Shown piece after piece: positions 24,299-31,146 of a stretch of DNA of 64,000 bases (positions are counted from its first letter, which is position 1; each line of letters starts with the position of its first letter). The notes under the pieces are model-generated. The model was not told where the DNA came from. It was given only the letters and a program-made list of their open reading frames with translations, and made no database searches. Made by a program: the position numbers and the translations under genes. This stretch comes from an uncultured Treponema sp. GTDB taxonomy: Bacteria; Spirochaetota; Spirochaetia; Treponematales; Treponemataceae. Location: contig CAMOIE010000001.1 in assembly GCA_946615905.1 (NCBI GenBank), positions 170,318 through 234,317 on the forward strand, read 5' to 3'.

Positions 24299-24589
24299 TC
24301 AATACAATTTAAAAACACTTTCCACGGAACTATTAAGCGTTGATAAAATATCCTTTTTGAGGCTTTCCTTATTCAAATTTCCCTGATTGAACAATTCCAG
24401 TGCATCCACGCCGAGTGCTTGGGCGATTTTTTCGAGCATTTGCAATGACGGAAAACTTTTTCCCACTTCAATGAAGGCTATGTAATTGGCAGCCGTACCT
24501 GCTTCTTCCGCAAGACGAGCCTGCGAAAAACCGAGCTTTTTCCGATAAAATTTCATGTTTCTTGCCAGACATTCTTGAATCCGTGTCAT
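24299..24589 (-). CDS. XRE-family HTH transcriptional regulator
   Basis: 96 aa. Residues about 8-64 form the helix-turn-helix of the Cro/C1 type: MKFYRKKLGFSQARLAEEAG, then TAANYIAFIEVGKSFPSLQMLEKIAQALGV. The C-terminal 30 residues (DALELFNQGNLNKESLKK) may form a dimerisation helix. It faces away from the small-protein operon at 24707; the divergent region has an inverted repeat overlapping a consensus promoter, so it probably controls that operon and itself. This style matches phage- or mobile-element repressors. It is the leftmost gene of the second module. Confidence 0.85.
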   Translation of the reverse strand: MTRIQECLARNMKFYRKKLGFSQARLAEEAGTAANYIAFIEVGKSFPSLQMLEKIAQALGVDALELFNQGNLNKESLKKDILSTLNSSVESVFKLY

Positions 24590-24631
24590 TTCTTACATAA
24601 CCCACAGTTATTTTTTACGGAATTTAACTAA

Positions 24632-24660
24632 TTGACAACTATTTACTAGCTATGTAAAAT
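24632..24660 (+). promoter_or_regulatory. consensus promoter with overlapping operator for the small-protein operon
   Basis: TTGACA (24632-24637), 17 bases and TAAAAT (24655-24660). The inverted pair TTTAC (24642-24646) and GTAAA (24654-24658) overlaps the -10 box. The related TATGTAA sequence recurs near 24593 (minus) and 24683. These are the likely binding sites of the divergent XRE protein. Confidence 0.65.
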
Positions 24661-24706
24661 TAAAATTGCATAAGTGTAGGATATGTAAAAAAGCGGAGGT
24701 ATTTGT

Positions 24707-24880
24707 ATGAATGATTGTAAGTACTATAAAAATGAAGTTGTAAATGGCCGTAACCATGAAATTTGTAGTTATGCAGATTCCAAAGATGTTAACAAATTTT
24801 CTGGAAAAAACACGCCCTGCATGAAATACTGCGGAAGATTTGAAAAAATCAATTTGGAGTTAGAGGAGACACAAAAATGA
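24707..24880 (+). CDS. 57-residue Cys-containing small protein, unknown
   Basis: 57 aa with cysteines at 4, 20, 38 and 42, the last two as CMKYC. Four spaced cysteines in so short a protein suggest a zinc-binding or disulphide fold; no signal peptide is present, so zinc binding is the likelier guess. AAGCGGAGG precedes the ATG by a normal distance. Its TGA overlaps the next gene's ATG (ATGA), so the two are translationally coupled. It is probably the first gene of the operon behind the promoter at 24632. I do not recognise a family. Confidence 0.65.
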   Translation: MNDCKYYKNEVVNGRNHEICSYADSKDVNKFSGKNTPCMKYCGRFEKINLELEETQK

Positions 24881-25257
24881 AAAAGAAAATTATTTTATTT
24901 GTGTTGTTGATTGTGCTTGTTGGAACTGCAAGTGCAAGAGATAAACTAGATGGGGGGGGGTATTTCTATGATTCATGGAACGAATTTTATGAATATATGA
25001 AAAAAGCTTCCGGCCTGTATAGGTTTGCTAGTGTTTATATTGATGATGACCCTGAACTTGAAGGTTCCTCCGAAGTAAAAGCATCAATGACTCGAGAGAA
25101 TTATACAGTTTTTGTTTTTTCTCCACGCAATAGCAACAAATGTATATATATGACGTTTAGCAACAGCAGTTGGTGGATGAAAGGACAAATTTTTTTACTT
25201 CCTAACGAGTACAATAGAGCCATAAAATATTGGAATTTTCTTCTTGACGAAATGTAA
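24877..25257 (+). CDS. secreted protein of unknown function with an in-frame poly-G tract
   Basis: 126 aa. Residues 1-20 are a clear signal peptide (MKKKIILFVLLIVLVGTASA, cut before RD). The mature part is rich in Tyr, Trp and Asp (GGGYFYDSWNEFYEYMKK; SSWWMKGQIFLLP) and is not recognised. Codons 26-28 are GGG GGG GGG, within a run of nine Gs that keeps the frame open; a gain or loss of one G would end the protein within a short distance. That is the layout of a slipped-strand phase-variable gene. It overlaps the preceding small gene by four bases and is followed closely by the next. The G+C content is visibly lower than in the surrounding core genes. Confidence 0.75.
   Translation: MKKKIILFVLLIVLVGTASARDKLDGGGYFYDSWNEFYEYMKKASGLYRFASVYIDDDPELEGSSEVKASMTRENYTVFVFSPRNSNKCIYMTFSNSSWWMKGQIFLLPNEYNRAIKYWNFLLDEM
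24952..24960 (+). repeat. G9 homopolymer in the secreted-protein gene
   Basis: Nine consecutive Gs encode Gly26-Gly28 a few codons after the signal peptide. Poly-G tracts of eight or more are known phase-variation sites in Treponema pallidum. In this assembly the tract is in the length that leaves the gene intact. Confidence 0.9.
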
Positions 25258-25269
25258 CGGAGAAATAAA

Positions 25270-25578
25270 ATGCAAAAGGAAGATTGGACTAAAGAAGAAG
25301 ACGAAATTTGCTGTGAGATTTTTGTTCATGATTATGTGCTTGGAAAAGATATTGTAAATGTCGCTGATTGTGTAGCGAGCATAATGTCAAATCCAAAGAT
25401 GAAAAAACGCGGTGTAAAAACAATAAAGATGAGACTTCGGAATATAAAGGCTCTGCTTAATGAATGGGGAGTTTCAAACACTTTTCCCTTATCTCCTTTA
25501 ATTGATGCCGCAATGCAGACAAGAATAGCATTGAAAGAGCGTTTGGATATCGAACATATTGAGATTCCATTTGCTTAA
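25270..25578 (+). CDS. 102-residue protein, possibly Myb/SANT-like DNA-binding, unknown
   Basis: 102 aa, soluble, with no signal peptide. The start MQKEDWTKEEDEICCEIFVHDY resembles the first helix of SANT/Myb-like domains (W then EED), and the segment KRGVKTIKMRLRNIKALLNEWGV could be a recognition helix rich in Lys and Arg. The end LIDAAMQTRIALKER is helical. I would call it a candidate DNA-binding protein, no more. GGAGAAAT precedes the ATG. It lies 12 bases after the secreted-protein gene and is probably in the same operon. Confidence 0.6.
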   Translation: MQKEDWTKEEDEICCEIFVHDYVLGKDIVNVADCVASIMSNPKMKKRGVKTIKMRLRNIKALLNEWGVSNTFPLSPLIDAAMQTRIALKERLDIEHIEIPFA

Positions 25579-25702
25579 TTTAAGTTAAAAATCAAATTAA
25601 TTTTTTTGCGAATGAATTGTCATAATCTCACGGAAAAATAAAAATGAATAAAGATAGAAAAGCACTTGAGTTTTTTGTAACTCAAATAAGGGGTAACAAA
25701 AC

Positions 25703-26194
25703 ATGAAACACACAAAATCAATTTTTATCTTAGTCACACTGTTCACAATTATCTCGCATCCAATTTCCGCTCAAACTGCGGAACATCCGCGACCAAGAGA
25801 AAAAGCAAATCGTCAGATAATAGACTGCCTCAAAATCACACAGGCGGCTGTCACGGACATGAACAATGATGGGAAAATCAACTGCATTGATTACGCCGAG
25901 ACTTTTAAAGGCGTTTGGGACAGCCGATACTACTCTGGTAACTGTGAAATCGTGCGAAACTACAACAAAAACGGGACATTCCACCATCTCTTTATAAGAG
26001 TGTGCGATTATCCTGATTATTTGACACCGACTTGGTATTATGTAGAGCCTCATGCCAGCAACATAAGCAAATACCTCATGGAAGAAAATTGGTCGTACAA
26101 ACAATACAATCCTGCATTCAACATTTATGGCGAAACTAGATCATGGATGGAAAATGTCAAAATGAATGTGCCGAGATTTACAACCTCAAATTAA
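25703..26194 (+). CDS. secreted protein with one EF-hand/dockerin-like calcium loop, unknown
   Basis: 163 aa. Residues 1 to about 23 form a signal peptide (ending ISA-Q). DMNNDGKINCID fits the 12-residue calcium loop of EF-hands and dockerins (Asp1, Asn3, Asp5, Lys7, Asp12). There is only one such loop, so it is not a full dockerin. The middle has TFHHLFIRVCDYPDYLTPTWYYVEP, which together with the upstream SGNCEIV loosely recalls a Cys-His-Asp transglutaminase-like core, but this is weak. AAGGGGTAAC precedes the ATG. It may be exported to the periplasm or surface. It belongs to the second accessory module. Confidence 0.6.
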   Translation: MKHTKSIFILVTLFTIISHPISAQTAEHPRPREKANRQIIDCLKITQAAVTDMNNDGKINCIDYAETFKGVWDSRYYSGNCEIVRNYNKNGTFHHLFIRVCDYPDYLTPTWYYVEPHASNISKYLMEENWSYKQYNPAFNIYGETRSWMENVKMNVPRFTTSN

Positions 26195-26270
26195 AACTTG
26201 CTGGACGCAATCTCAAGTGCAAAAGTTGACTTAGCCGAACGGCTTAGAGACTTTGAGAGTAGCTGCGCGT

Positions 26271-26396
26271 ATGAAATTACATTGCTCAATCGAACTGAAC
26301 GGCGTAAACACAGAAGTTGGATTTTTGCCGGAAGGTTTTACAAGGCGGGCGGTTTCTAAACGAATTGCGGAATGTGGAGGAATGGCACGAAAATGA
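26271..26396 (+). CDS. 41-residue small ORF coupled to the HipB-like gene
   Basis: 41 aa: MKLHCSIELNGVNTEVGFLP and 21 further residues, ending GGMARK. The TGA overlaps the ATG of the HipB-like gene by two bases, which suggests translational coupling and so a real cistron. There is no clear ribosome site before its own ATG. The IELNGVNTEVG segment is reminiscent of a beta-strand pair like the N-terminus of HipA, but that is weak. It could also be the remnant of a longer gene. Confidence 0.35.
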   Translation: MKLHCSIELNGVNTEVGFLPEGFTRRAVSKRIAECGGMARK

Positions 26397-26605
26397 TAAA
26401 AATTACTTCGGCAGCGGATTTCGGACGCGCGATAAAGGAACAGCGCAAGGAGAGGGGCTACACGCAACAGCAGATTAGCGACATCACCGGTCTTAGTGTC
26501 AGCTTTCTTTCTGATTTAGAAAACGGAAAACAAACCTGCGAATTGGAAAAATCCATTCAAGTTGCAAACCTGTGCGGGTTGAATCTTTTGATTGAGGAAC
26601 GATAG
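26393..26605 (+). CDS. HipB-like XRE antitoxin/regulator
   Basis: 70 aa. The start MIKITSAADFGRAIKEQRKE is characteristic of HipB-type antitoxins, followed by a HTH (YTQQQISDITGLSVSFLSDLENGK) and QVANLCGLNLLIEER. HipB normally neutralises and co-represses the HipA kinase encoded next to it; no hipA is present here. It is therefore either an orphan, or a pair with the 41-residue ORF before it. The ATG at 26393 is preferred over 26372 because GTGGAGG stands before it and the family begins at this Met. Confidence 0.8.
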   Translation: MIKITSAADFGRAIKEQRKERGYTQQQISDITGLSVSFLSDLENGKQTCELEKSIQVANLCGLNLLIEER

Positions 26606-26619
26606 TTCATTTGTCTTTT

Positions 26620-26656
26620 GGGCGCATCCCGCCGTGCGTCAGCATCCGTGCTTGCG
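26620..26656 (+). repeat. truncated dispersed repeat at the edge of nth tail 3
   Basis: GGGCGCATCCCGCCGTGCGTC has the same opening as the repeat at 24148 (GGGCGCATCCGCCGC) but breaks off after about 36 bases, where the third nth tail starts. GCGCATCCC also occurs in nth (22412-22420), so the junction may have arisen by recombination at this shared stretch. Confidence 0.5.
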
Positions 26657-26705
26657 CGGAGAGTTGCCTGATTTATGACATTTGCAAACACAACGAAAAG
26701 TGCTA
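26657..26705 (+). pseudogene. third copy of the 3' end of nth
   Basis: The frame reads ESCLIYDICKHNEKC and stops; nth has ETCLISDICKRNGK. The two Cys of the iron-sulphur cluster and their spacing are kept, and the DNA match GCCTGATTT-TGACATTTGCAA is clear. Only the last 15 or so codons remain. It marks the right end of the second module and of the whole island. Confidence 0.75.
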
Positions 26706-26846
26706 ATATAAAGGGGATTTTAAGGGGGGAGGTGAAGGTTTGCCGGAACCGGACCCCTTAGGAGAAGGGGAAGGGCGCAACGGAGTGCGGCCGGGGGGAA
26801 GGCTTTCCCCGCAAAAATTGTCCCTGACTTTTTAGAGGAGATTTTT

Positions 26847-27764
26847 ATGCCAACGAATGACACTAACGCCGCTGAACTTGCAAAATCTGTGGGTGTGGAG
26901 ACCGCAAACCAGATGCAGCAGTTTTTTCACGTTAATGAGATTGTGAACTATGTGAAAGAGCCTGAGCATATAGTGAAATTTGCTACGGGTGTAATCGCGG
27001 TCGTGATTTTCTGGCTTGTCTACCGCCTTATCCGCATGGTCATCAAAAAGGGGGCGTCAAAGAAATTTGAGCCGACTGTCGTCAAGACACTAACTAGATT
27101 CGTAGGCTACTGCTTTTATGTCCTTATCGTGATGTATATTCTGGGGCTTTTCGGAATCAACCTCGGGGCAATTTGGGGTGCCATGGGAATCGCCGGAGTC
27201 GCAATCGGATTTGCAGCCCAGACGACCGTCAGCAACTTGATTTCTGGCGTTTTTATCGTCACTGAAAAGACCATGAAAATCGGAGACTTTATCGAAGTTG
27301 ACGGGGTTTCCGGCACGGTGGACAAGGTTGGACTTCTTTCTATTAAAATACACACGGCTGACAACCAGCTTATCCGCATTCCAAGCTCTGCAATCATCAA
27401 CACGAAGCTCAAGAATTTCTCGACGTTCGACTACCGCCGCTATGTCTTTGAGGTCGGGGTTGACTATGCCACGGATTTGGACAAGGCTCTTGAGGTTCTC
27501 AAAAGCGTTCCCGCAAAATGCCCTGCCGCCGTCACCGACAAAAGTGATTACGCGCCGAAAGTCCTTTTGACAACCCTTGCTGACAGCTCCATCGGAATGA
27601 ATTTAATCGTCTGGTGCGAGAGACCGAATTTCTTTGACTTGAAGCATCAGGTTTGTTTAGAGACTGTTAGGGCCTTCCGCGAGAATGGAATCAACATTCC
27701 ATTTAATCGGATGGACGTGACTCTTTTGGGCGAAAGCACGAACCCTGTAGCAACAAAAGCGTAA
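26847..27764 (+). CDS. mscS: small-conductance mechanosensitive channel MscS
   Basis: 305 aa. MscS opens on membrane tension and releases solutes when cells meet hypo-osmotic shock. Three membrane helices lie within residues about 45-150; the pore-lining third is GAMGIAGVAIGFAAQTTVSN, with the small-residue packing typical of TM3. The beta domain follows (GDFIEVDGVSGTVDKVGLLS; IPSSAIINTKLKNFS), then the alpha-beta domain. GAGGAG precedes the ATG. The 140 bases before it hold a G-rich stretch with a GGGGAAGG/CTTTCCCC hairpin. It is the first core gene after the accessory island and has its own terminator. Confidence 0.93.
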   Translation: MPTNDTNAAELAKSVGVETANQMQQFFHVNEIVNYVKEPEHIVKFATGVIAVVIFWLVYRLIRMVIKKGASKKFEPTVVKTLTRFVGYCFYVLIVMYILGLFGINLGAIWGAMGIAGVAIGFAAQTTVSNLISGVFIVTEKTMKIGDFIEVDGVSGTVDKVGLLSIKIHTADNQLIRIPSSAIINTKLKNFSTFDYRRYVFEVGVDYATDLDKALEVLKSVPAKCPAAVTDKSDYAPKVLLTTLADSSIGMNLIVWCERPNFFDLKHQVCLETVRAFRENGINIPFNRMDVTLLGESTNPVATKA

Positions 27765-27784
27765 TTTCTTTATTATTAAAGGAG

Positions 27785-27812
27785 AAACCCGCCGGAATCT
27801 TAGGCGGGTTTT
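27785..27812 (+). terminator. terminator of mscS
   Basis: AAACCCGCC (27785-27793) and GGCGGGTTTT (27803-27812) pair around GGAATCTTA and are followed by TTCTTTT. Confidence 0.85.
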
Positions 27813-27834
27813 CTTTTATAAAAGAGGCAAATTT

Positions 27835-29109
27835 ATGAAAAAAGAGACAAAATGCATTCAGGCCGGATACACACCGAAAAACGGAGAGCCTAGAATGATT
27901 CCGATAGTGCAGTCGACCACTTTCAAGTACGACACTTCCGAGGACATGGGAAAACTTTTTGACCTTGAGGCTTCCGGCTATTTTTACACCCGCTTGCAGA
28001 ACCCGACTAACGACTATGTTGCGGGCAAAATCGCAGCTCTTGAGGGTGGCTCTGCCGCAATGTTGACTTCTTCTGGTCAGGCGGCAAACTTTTTTGCGGT
28101 CTTTAACATCGCGTCAAATGGCGACCACGTGATTGCTTCTTCCTCGATTTATGGTGGAACTTTCAATCTTTTCAACGTGACCATGCGAAAGATGGGCGTT
28201 GATTTTACATTCATTTCTCCTGACGCGAGCGATGAGGAAATTCAGGCCGCATTCAAGCCCAATACAAAGGCGGTTTTCGGCGAGACAATCGCAAATCCAG
28301 CCCTGACTGTTTTTGATATTGAGCGTTGGGCAAAAGTCGCCCATAAAAACGGTGTTCCGCTGATTGTGGACAACACTTTCGCCACCCCGATTAACTGCCG
28401 TCCGATTGAATGGGGGGCTGACATCGTTACCCATTCGACCACAAAATACATGGACGGCCATGACGCGACTGTCGGCGGAGCCATCGTTGACTCCGGAAAA
28501 TTCGACTGGATGGCTCACGCTGAGAAATTCCCCGGACTTTGCACACCCGATGAGTCTTACCACGGAATCACTTATGCGACGAAATTCGGCAAGGAAGGGG
28601 CCTTCATTACAAAATGTACTGCCCAGATTATGCGTGACTTAGGTTCAATTCAGGCTCCGATGAACGCCTATCTTTTGAACCTGGGGCTTGAGTCTTTGGC
28701 TTGCAGAATGCCCGTCCACTGTGCGAACGCCCAGAAGGTCGCGGAATTTTTGGAGGGCAGCGACAAGGTTGCTTGGGTAAATTACCCCGGACTTAAATCC
28801 AACAAATACTATGAGCTGGCAAAAAAATACATGCCGGACGGAACTTGCGGTGTTGTCTCATTCGGAGTGAAGGGGGGCAGGGCTGCCGCTGAGAAATTCA
28901 TGAAGAATTTGAAGCTTGCCATAATCGCGACCCACGTGGCCGATGCCCATACTTGCGTTTTACATCCGGCATCAAGCACACACCGGCAGCTTACCGACGA
29001 GGAGTTGATTGCAGGTGGAGTCGGCCCGGACTTAATCCGCCTCTCTGTCGGAATCGAGAACGCGGATGACATCATCGCCGACGTAAAGCAGGCACTTGAA
29101 TTAATTTAA
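27835..29109 (+). CDS. metY: O-acetylhomoserine sulfhydrylase
   Basis: 424 aa, the length of MetY rather than the shorter MetB/MetC/MegL. It makes homocysteine from O-acetylhomoserine and sulphide with PLP. The PLP lysine is Lys204 in STTKYMDGHDA. Other family marks are YTRLQNPTNDYVAGKIAALEGG, VDNTFATP and the MetY-type insert HAEKFPGLCTPDESYHG; the C-terminal substrate loop is ATHVADAHTCVLHPASSTHRQ. Methionine gamma-lyase is possible but less likely given the insert. AGAGGC precedes the ATG. No methionine-specific riboswitch is seen. It gives methionine for metK, 6 kb upstream. Confidence 0.88.
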   Translation: MKKETKCIQAGYTPKNGEPRMIPIVQSTTFKYDTSEDMGKLFDLEASGYFYTRLQNPTNDYVAGKIAALEGGSAAMLTSSGQAANFFAVFNIASNGDHVIASSSIYGGTFNLFNVTMRKMGVDFTFISPDASDEEIQAAFKPNTKAVFGETIANPALTVFDIERWAKVAHKNGVPLIVDNTFATPINCRPIEWGADIVTHSTTKYMDGHDATVGGAIVDSGKFDWMAHAEKFPGLCTPDESYHGITYATKFGKEGAFITKCTAQIMRDLGSIQAPMNAYLLNLGLESLACRMPVHCANAQKVAEFLEGSDKVAWVNYPGLKSNKYYELAKKYMPDGTCGVVSFGVKGGRAAAEKFMKNLKLAIIATHVADAHTCVLHPASSTHRQLTDEELIAGGVGPDLIRLSVGIENADDIIADVKQALELI

Positions 29110-29142
29110 AATTTTGTGATTATTTTATATTGAGGTAATTAG

Positions 29143-30705
29143 ATGAAACGAATCTTTTGTTCACTGGCTCTTCTGACGCTTGCAGGACTTTTGCTCTCTT
29201 GCTCAAACGATAATCAGAAAAGAGTGAATCGCAGTTTTTTGCCGGTTGAAGTCTGGTATGGTACGACATATTCTGAGGCCGGTCAGCCACCTGAGACATG
29301 GAGTTTTTACAGGATTGTCCGCGAGGAGCTTGGAATCGATTTGAAACTCGTTCCGAATCCTTCAAACGACAAGGACGCTACAGCGAAAATCGAGGCTGCC
29401 GCTGCGGCAAATGCTTTGCCAGACTTTTTTATGGTTACCCGCAATGAATTGAACGAATTAATCAAGCGCAATCAGGTTGCTTATGTTGATGACATGTTTG
29501 CGATGATGCCTACCCGTACAAAAAATGTCTACAATGCGGAATGTATCGCTGCTGTTACTATGAACGGGCATGTCTGGGGACTTGCCCAGGAAGGTTCAAT
29601 TCCTAAGAACGAGGGTGTTTTAATTCGCAAGGACTGGCTGGATAAACTTGGCCTTGATGTTCCTAAGACGACAGACGAATTCATGGAGGTCATGAGAGCC
29701 TTTACATTTTCTGACCCTGACGGTAACGGGCGACCGGATACTTACGGATTCGGAGCATTTCTTGAGACCCGCACTGACGAACTTGGTCTTGGCCGCCGCT
29801 TTGCTCCATTCTTTGGTGCATTCGGTGTTGCAGGAACATTCAACTTCACCCAGGATGAACGCGGACTCAACATTTATAAGCCGGAATTCATGGAAGCTCT
29901 TAAATATATCCGCGAAATGGTCAAAGAGGGGGTAATCGACCCCAACTGGATTGCATATAATAAAAATGACTTCCGTGCCGCATGGAAGTCTGGAAGATTC
30001 GGAATCATGCGCGAGCAGAATTCGGCCGCCTTTGGTCAGCAGAACTATACCGCCTTTGACGAGAATTTCCCTGACGGCGAATGGATTGTAATCGACCCGC
30101 CTGTTGGACCTGAAGGAAAGTCTTCTGTAGGAGCTTACAATGTCAACTCTGGCCATCGCATTTATGCTGTTTCCCAAAAGGCTGTTGAGGAAGGCAAAAA
30201 GAACGCCATTACACGCCTGCTTGAATGGATGAGCAGTCCCCGCGGCTATTATTTGCTCGGCTACGGTGAGCGCGATGTAAACTACAAAATCGATATGAAC
30301 GGTGAAATTACAGCGGAAGGACTTTCAAATCCCGAACTTGCGTATTCATCTCCTGAATTTGCCCCTTACCTCCAGCTCCGCAACCTTGTTTTCTATAACA
30401 ACGATGAGGAATTGGCTGGCCGCTATCCGTCATGGACAAGCAAAAACGGAAGGACAATCAGCCCTCTCAATGCCTTGCGCGAAATGCAGTCTAAGCCTTG
30501 GACAAATGTTTCACAGCTTGTCAGCCCGTCAAAGGAACTTCAGCAGTTCTACAACGAGGGCGTTACAGCCTTTGTGACCGGAGCCCGGCCTCTTGATGAC
30601 AAAAACTGGAATGACTGGATGTTCAATTTTGAAAAACTTGGCGGAAACGCATGGGAAGAAGAATGTGTCCGCTTTGTAGACGAGAACAACCTTTGGTTTG
30701 AGTAA
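29143..30705 (+). CDS. extracellular solute-binding lipoprotein (ABC transporter, family 1)
   Basis: 520 aa. The lipobox is LLLSC with Cys20, so the protein is anchored in a membrane. The fold is that of family-1 binding proteins: an N-terminal lobe (VEVWYGTTYSEAGQPPETW), the characteristic DGNGRPDTYGFG segment, and GYGERDVNYKIDMNG near the C-terminus, as in the LipO/YtcQ group, which bind oligosaccharides or peptides. No permease or ATPase gene is adjacent, so the partner is encoded elsewhere. The ligand is unknown. GAGGT precedes the ATG. It lies 33 bases after metY. Confidence 0.85.
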   Translation: MKRIFCSLALLTLAGLLLSCSNDNQKRVNRSFLPVEVWYGTTYSEAGQPPETWSFYRIVREELGIDLKLVPNPSNDKDATAKIEAAAAANALPDFFMVTRNELNELIKRNQVAYVDDMFAMMPTRTKNVYNAECIAAVTMNGHVWGLAQEGSIPKNEGVLIRKDWLDKLGLDVPKTTDEFMEVMRAFTFSDPDGNGRPDTYGFGAFLETRTDELGLGRRFAPFFGAFGVAGTFNFTQDERGLNIYKPEFMEALKYIREMVKEGVIDPNWIAYNKNDFRAAWKSGRFGIMREQNSAAFGQQNYTAFDENFPDGEWIVIDPPVGPEGKSSVGAYNVNSGHRIYAVSQKAVEEGKKNAITRLLEWMSSPRGYYLLGYGERDVNYKIDMNGEITAEGLSNPELAYSSPEFAPYLQLRNLVFYNNDEELAGRYPSWTSKNGRTISPLNALREMQSKPWTNVSQLVSPSKELQQFYNEGVTAFVTGARPLDDKNWNDWMFNFEKLGGNAWEEECVRFVDENNLWFE

Positions 30706-30731
30706 AAAAAATACAATATTTTTAATATAAC

Positions 30732-30793
30732 TTGACATATACCCCCTTGCGGTATTATCTTTTGACTGAGAGATTTATACCGCTAGGGGGTAT
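30732..30793 (+). promoter_or_regulatory. copper operon promoter with two inverted CsoR operators
   Basis: A TTGACA box (30732-30737) is followed by TATTAT (30753-30758), a short spacing. Operator one, ATACCCCCTTGCGGTAT (30739-30755), fills the spacer. Operator two, ATACCGCTAGGGGGTAT (30777-30793), is nearly its exact reverse complement. The GC tract with AT flanks is the CsoR class. The GGGGG of operator two also stands where the ribosome site of csoR should be, nine bases before its ATG. Confidence 0.8.
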
Positions 30794-30799
30794 TTTTTT

Positions 30800-31135
30800 A
30801 TGTCATGCTGTGATTCAAACGAAAATGCAGAGAATGCAAGTTCCTACGGTGTCAGCCACAAAAAGAAAATCCGTGATCCAGAAAAAGTGAAAAGCCTTGT
30901 CTCCCGCCTAAACCGTATTGCCGGCCAGGTGAACGGAATCAAGCGCATGGTCGAGGAAAACGCCTATTGCCCTGACATTTTGGTTCAGGCTTCTGCCGTT
31001 ACCGCCGCCTTGAATTCTTTCAACAAAGTTTTGCTGGAAGATCATGTAAAGTCATGCGTTGCGGAGGGAATCCGTGCCGGTAAAGACGACGTTGTTGACG
31101 AGCTTATGACCGTTCTCCAAAAGCTGATGAAATAA
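30800..31135 (+). CDS. csoR: CsoR-family copper-sensing repressor
   Basis: 111 aa. CsoR is a helical repressor that leaves DNA when it binds Cu(I). The core is KVKSLVSRLNRIAGQVNGIKRMVEENAYCPDILVQASAVTAALN, with the copper ligands Cys57 (YCPD), His82 (EDHVKSC) and Cys86. The N-terminus adds an unusual CCDSN stretch. The promoter just upstream carries two matching operators, so it represses itself and the copA gene 11 bases after it. RcnR/FrmR relatives are excluded by the Cys-His-Cys set and the copA partner. Confidence 0.92.
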   Translation: MSCCDSNENAENASSYGVSHKKKIRDPEKVKSLVSRLNRIAGQVNGIKRMVEENAYCPDILVQASAVTAALNSFNKVLLEDHVKSCVAEGIRAGKDDVVDELMTVLQKLMK

Positions 31136-31146
31136 GGAACTGACCT

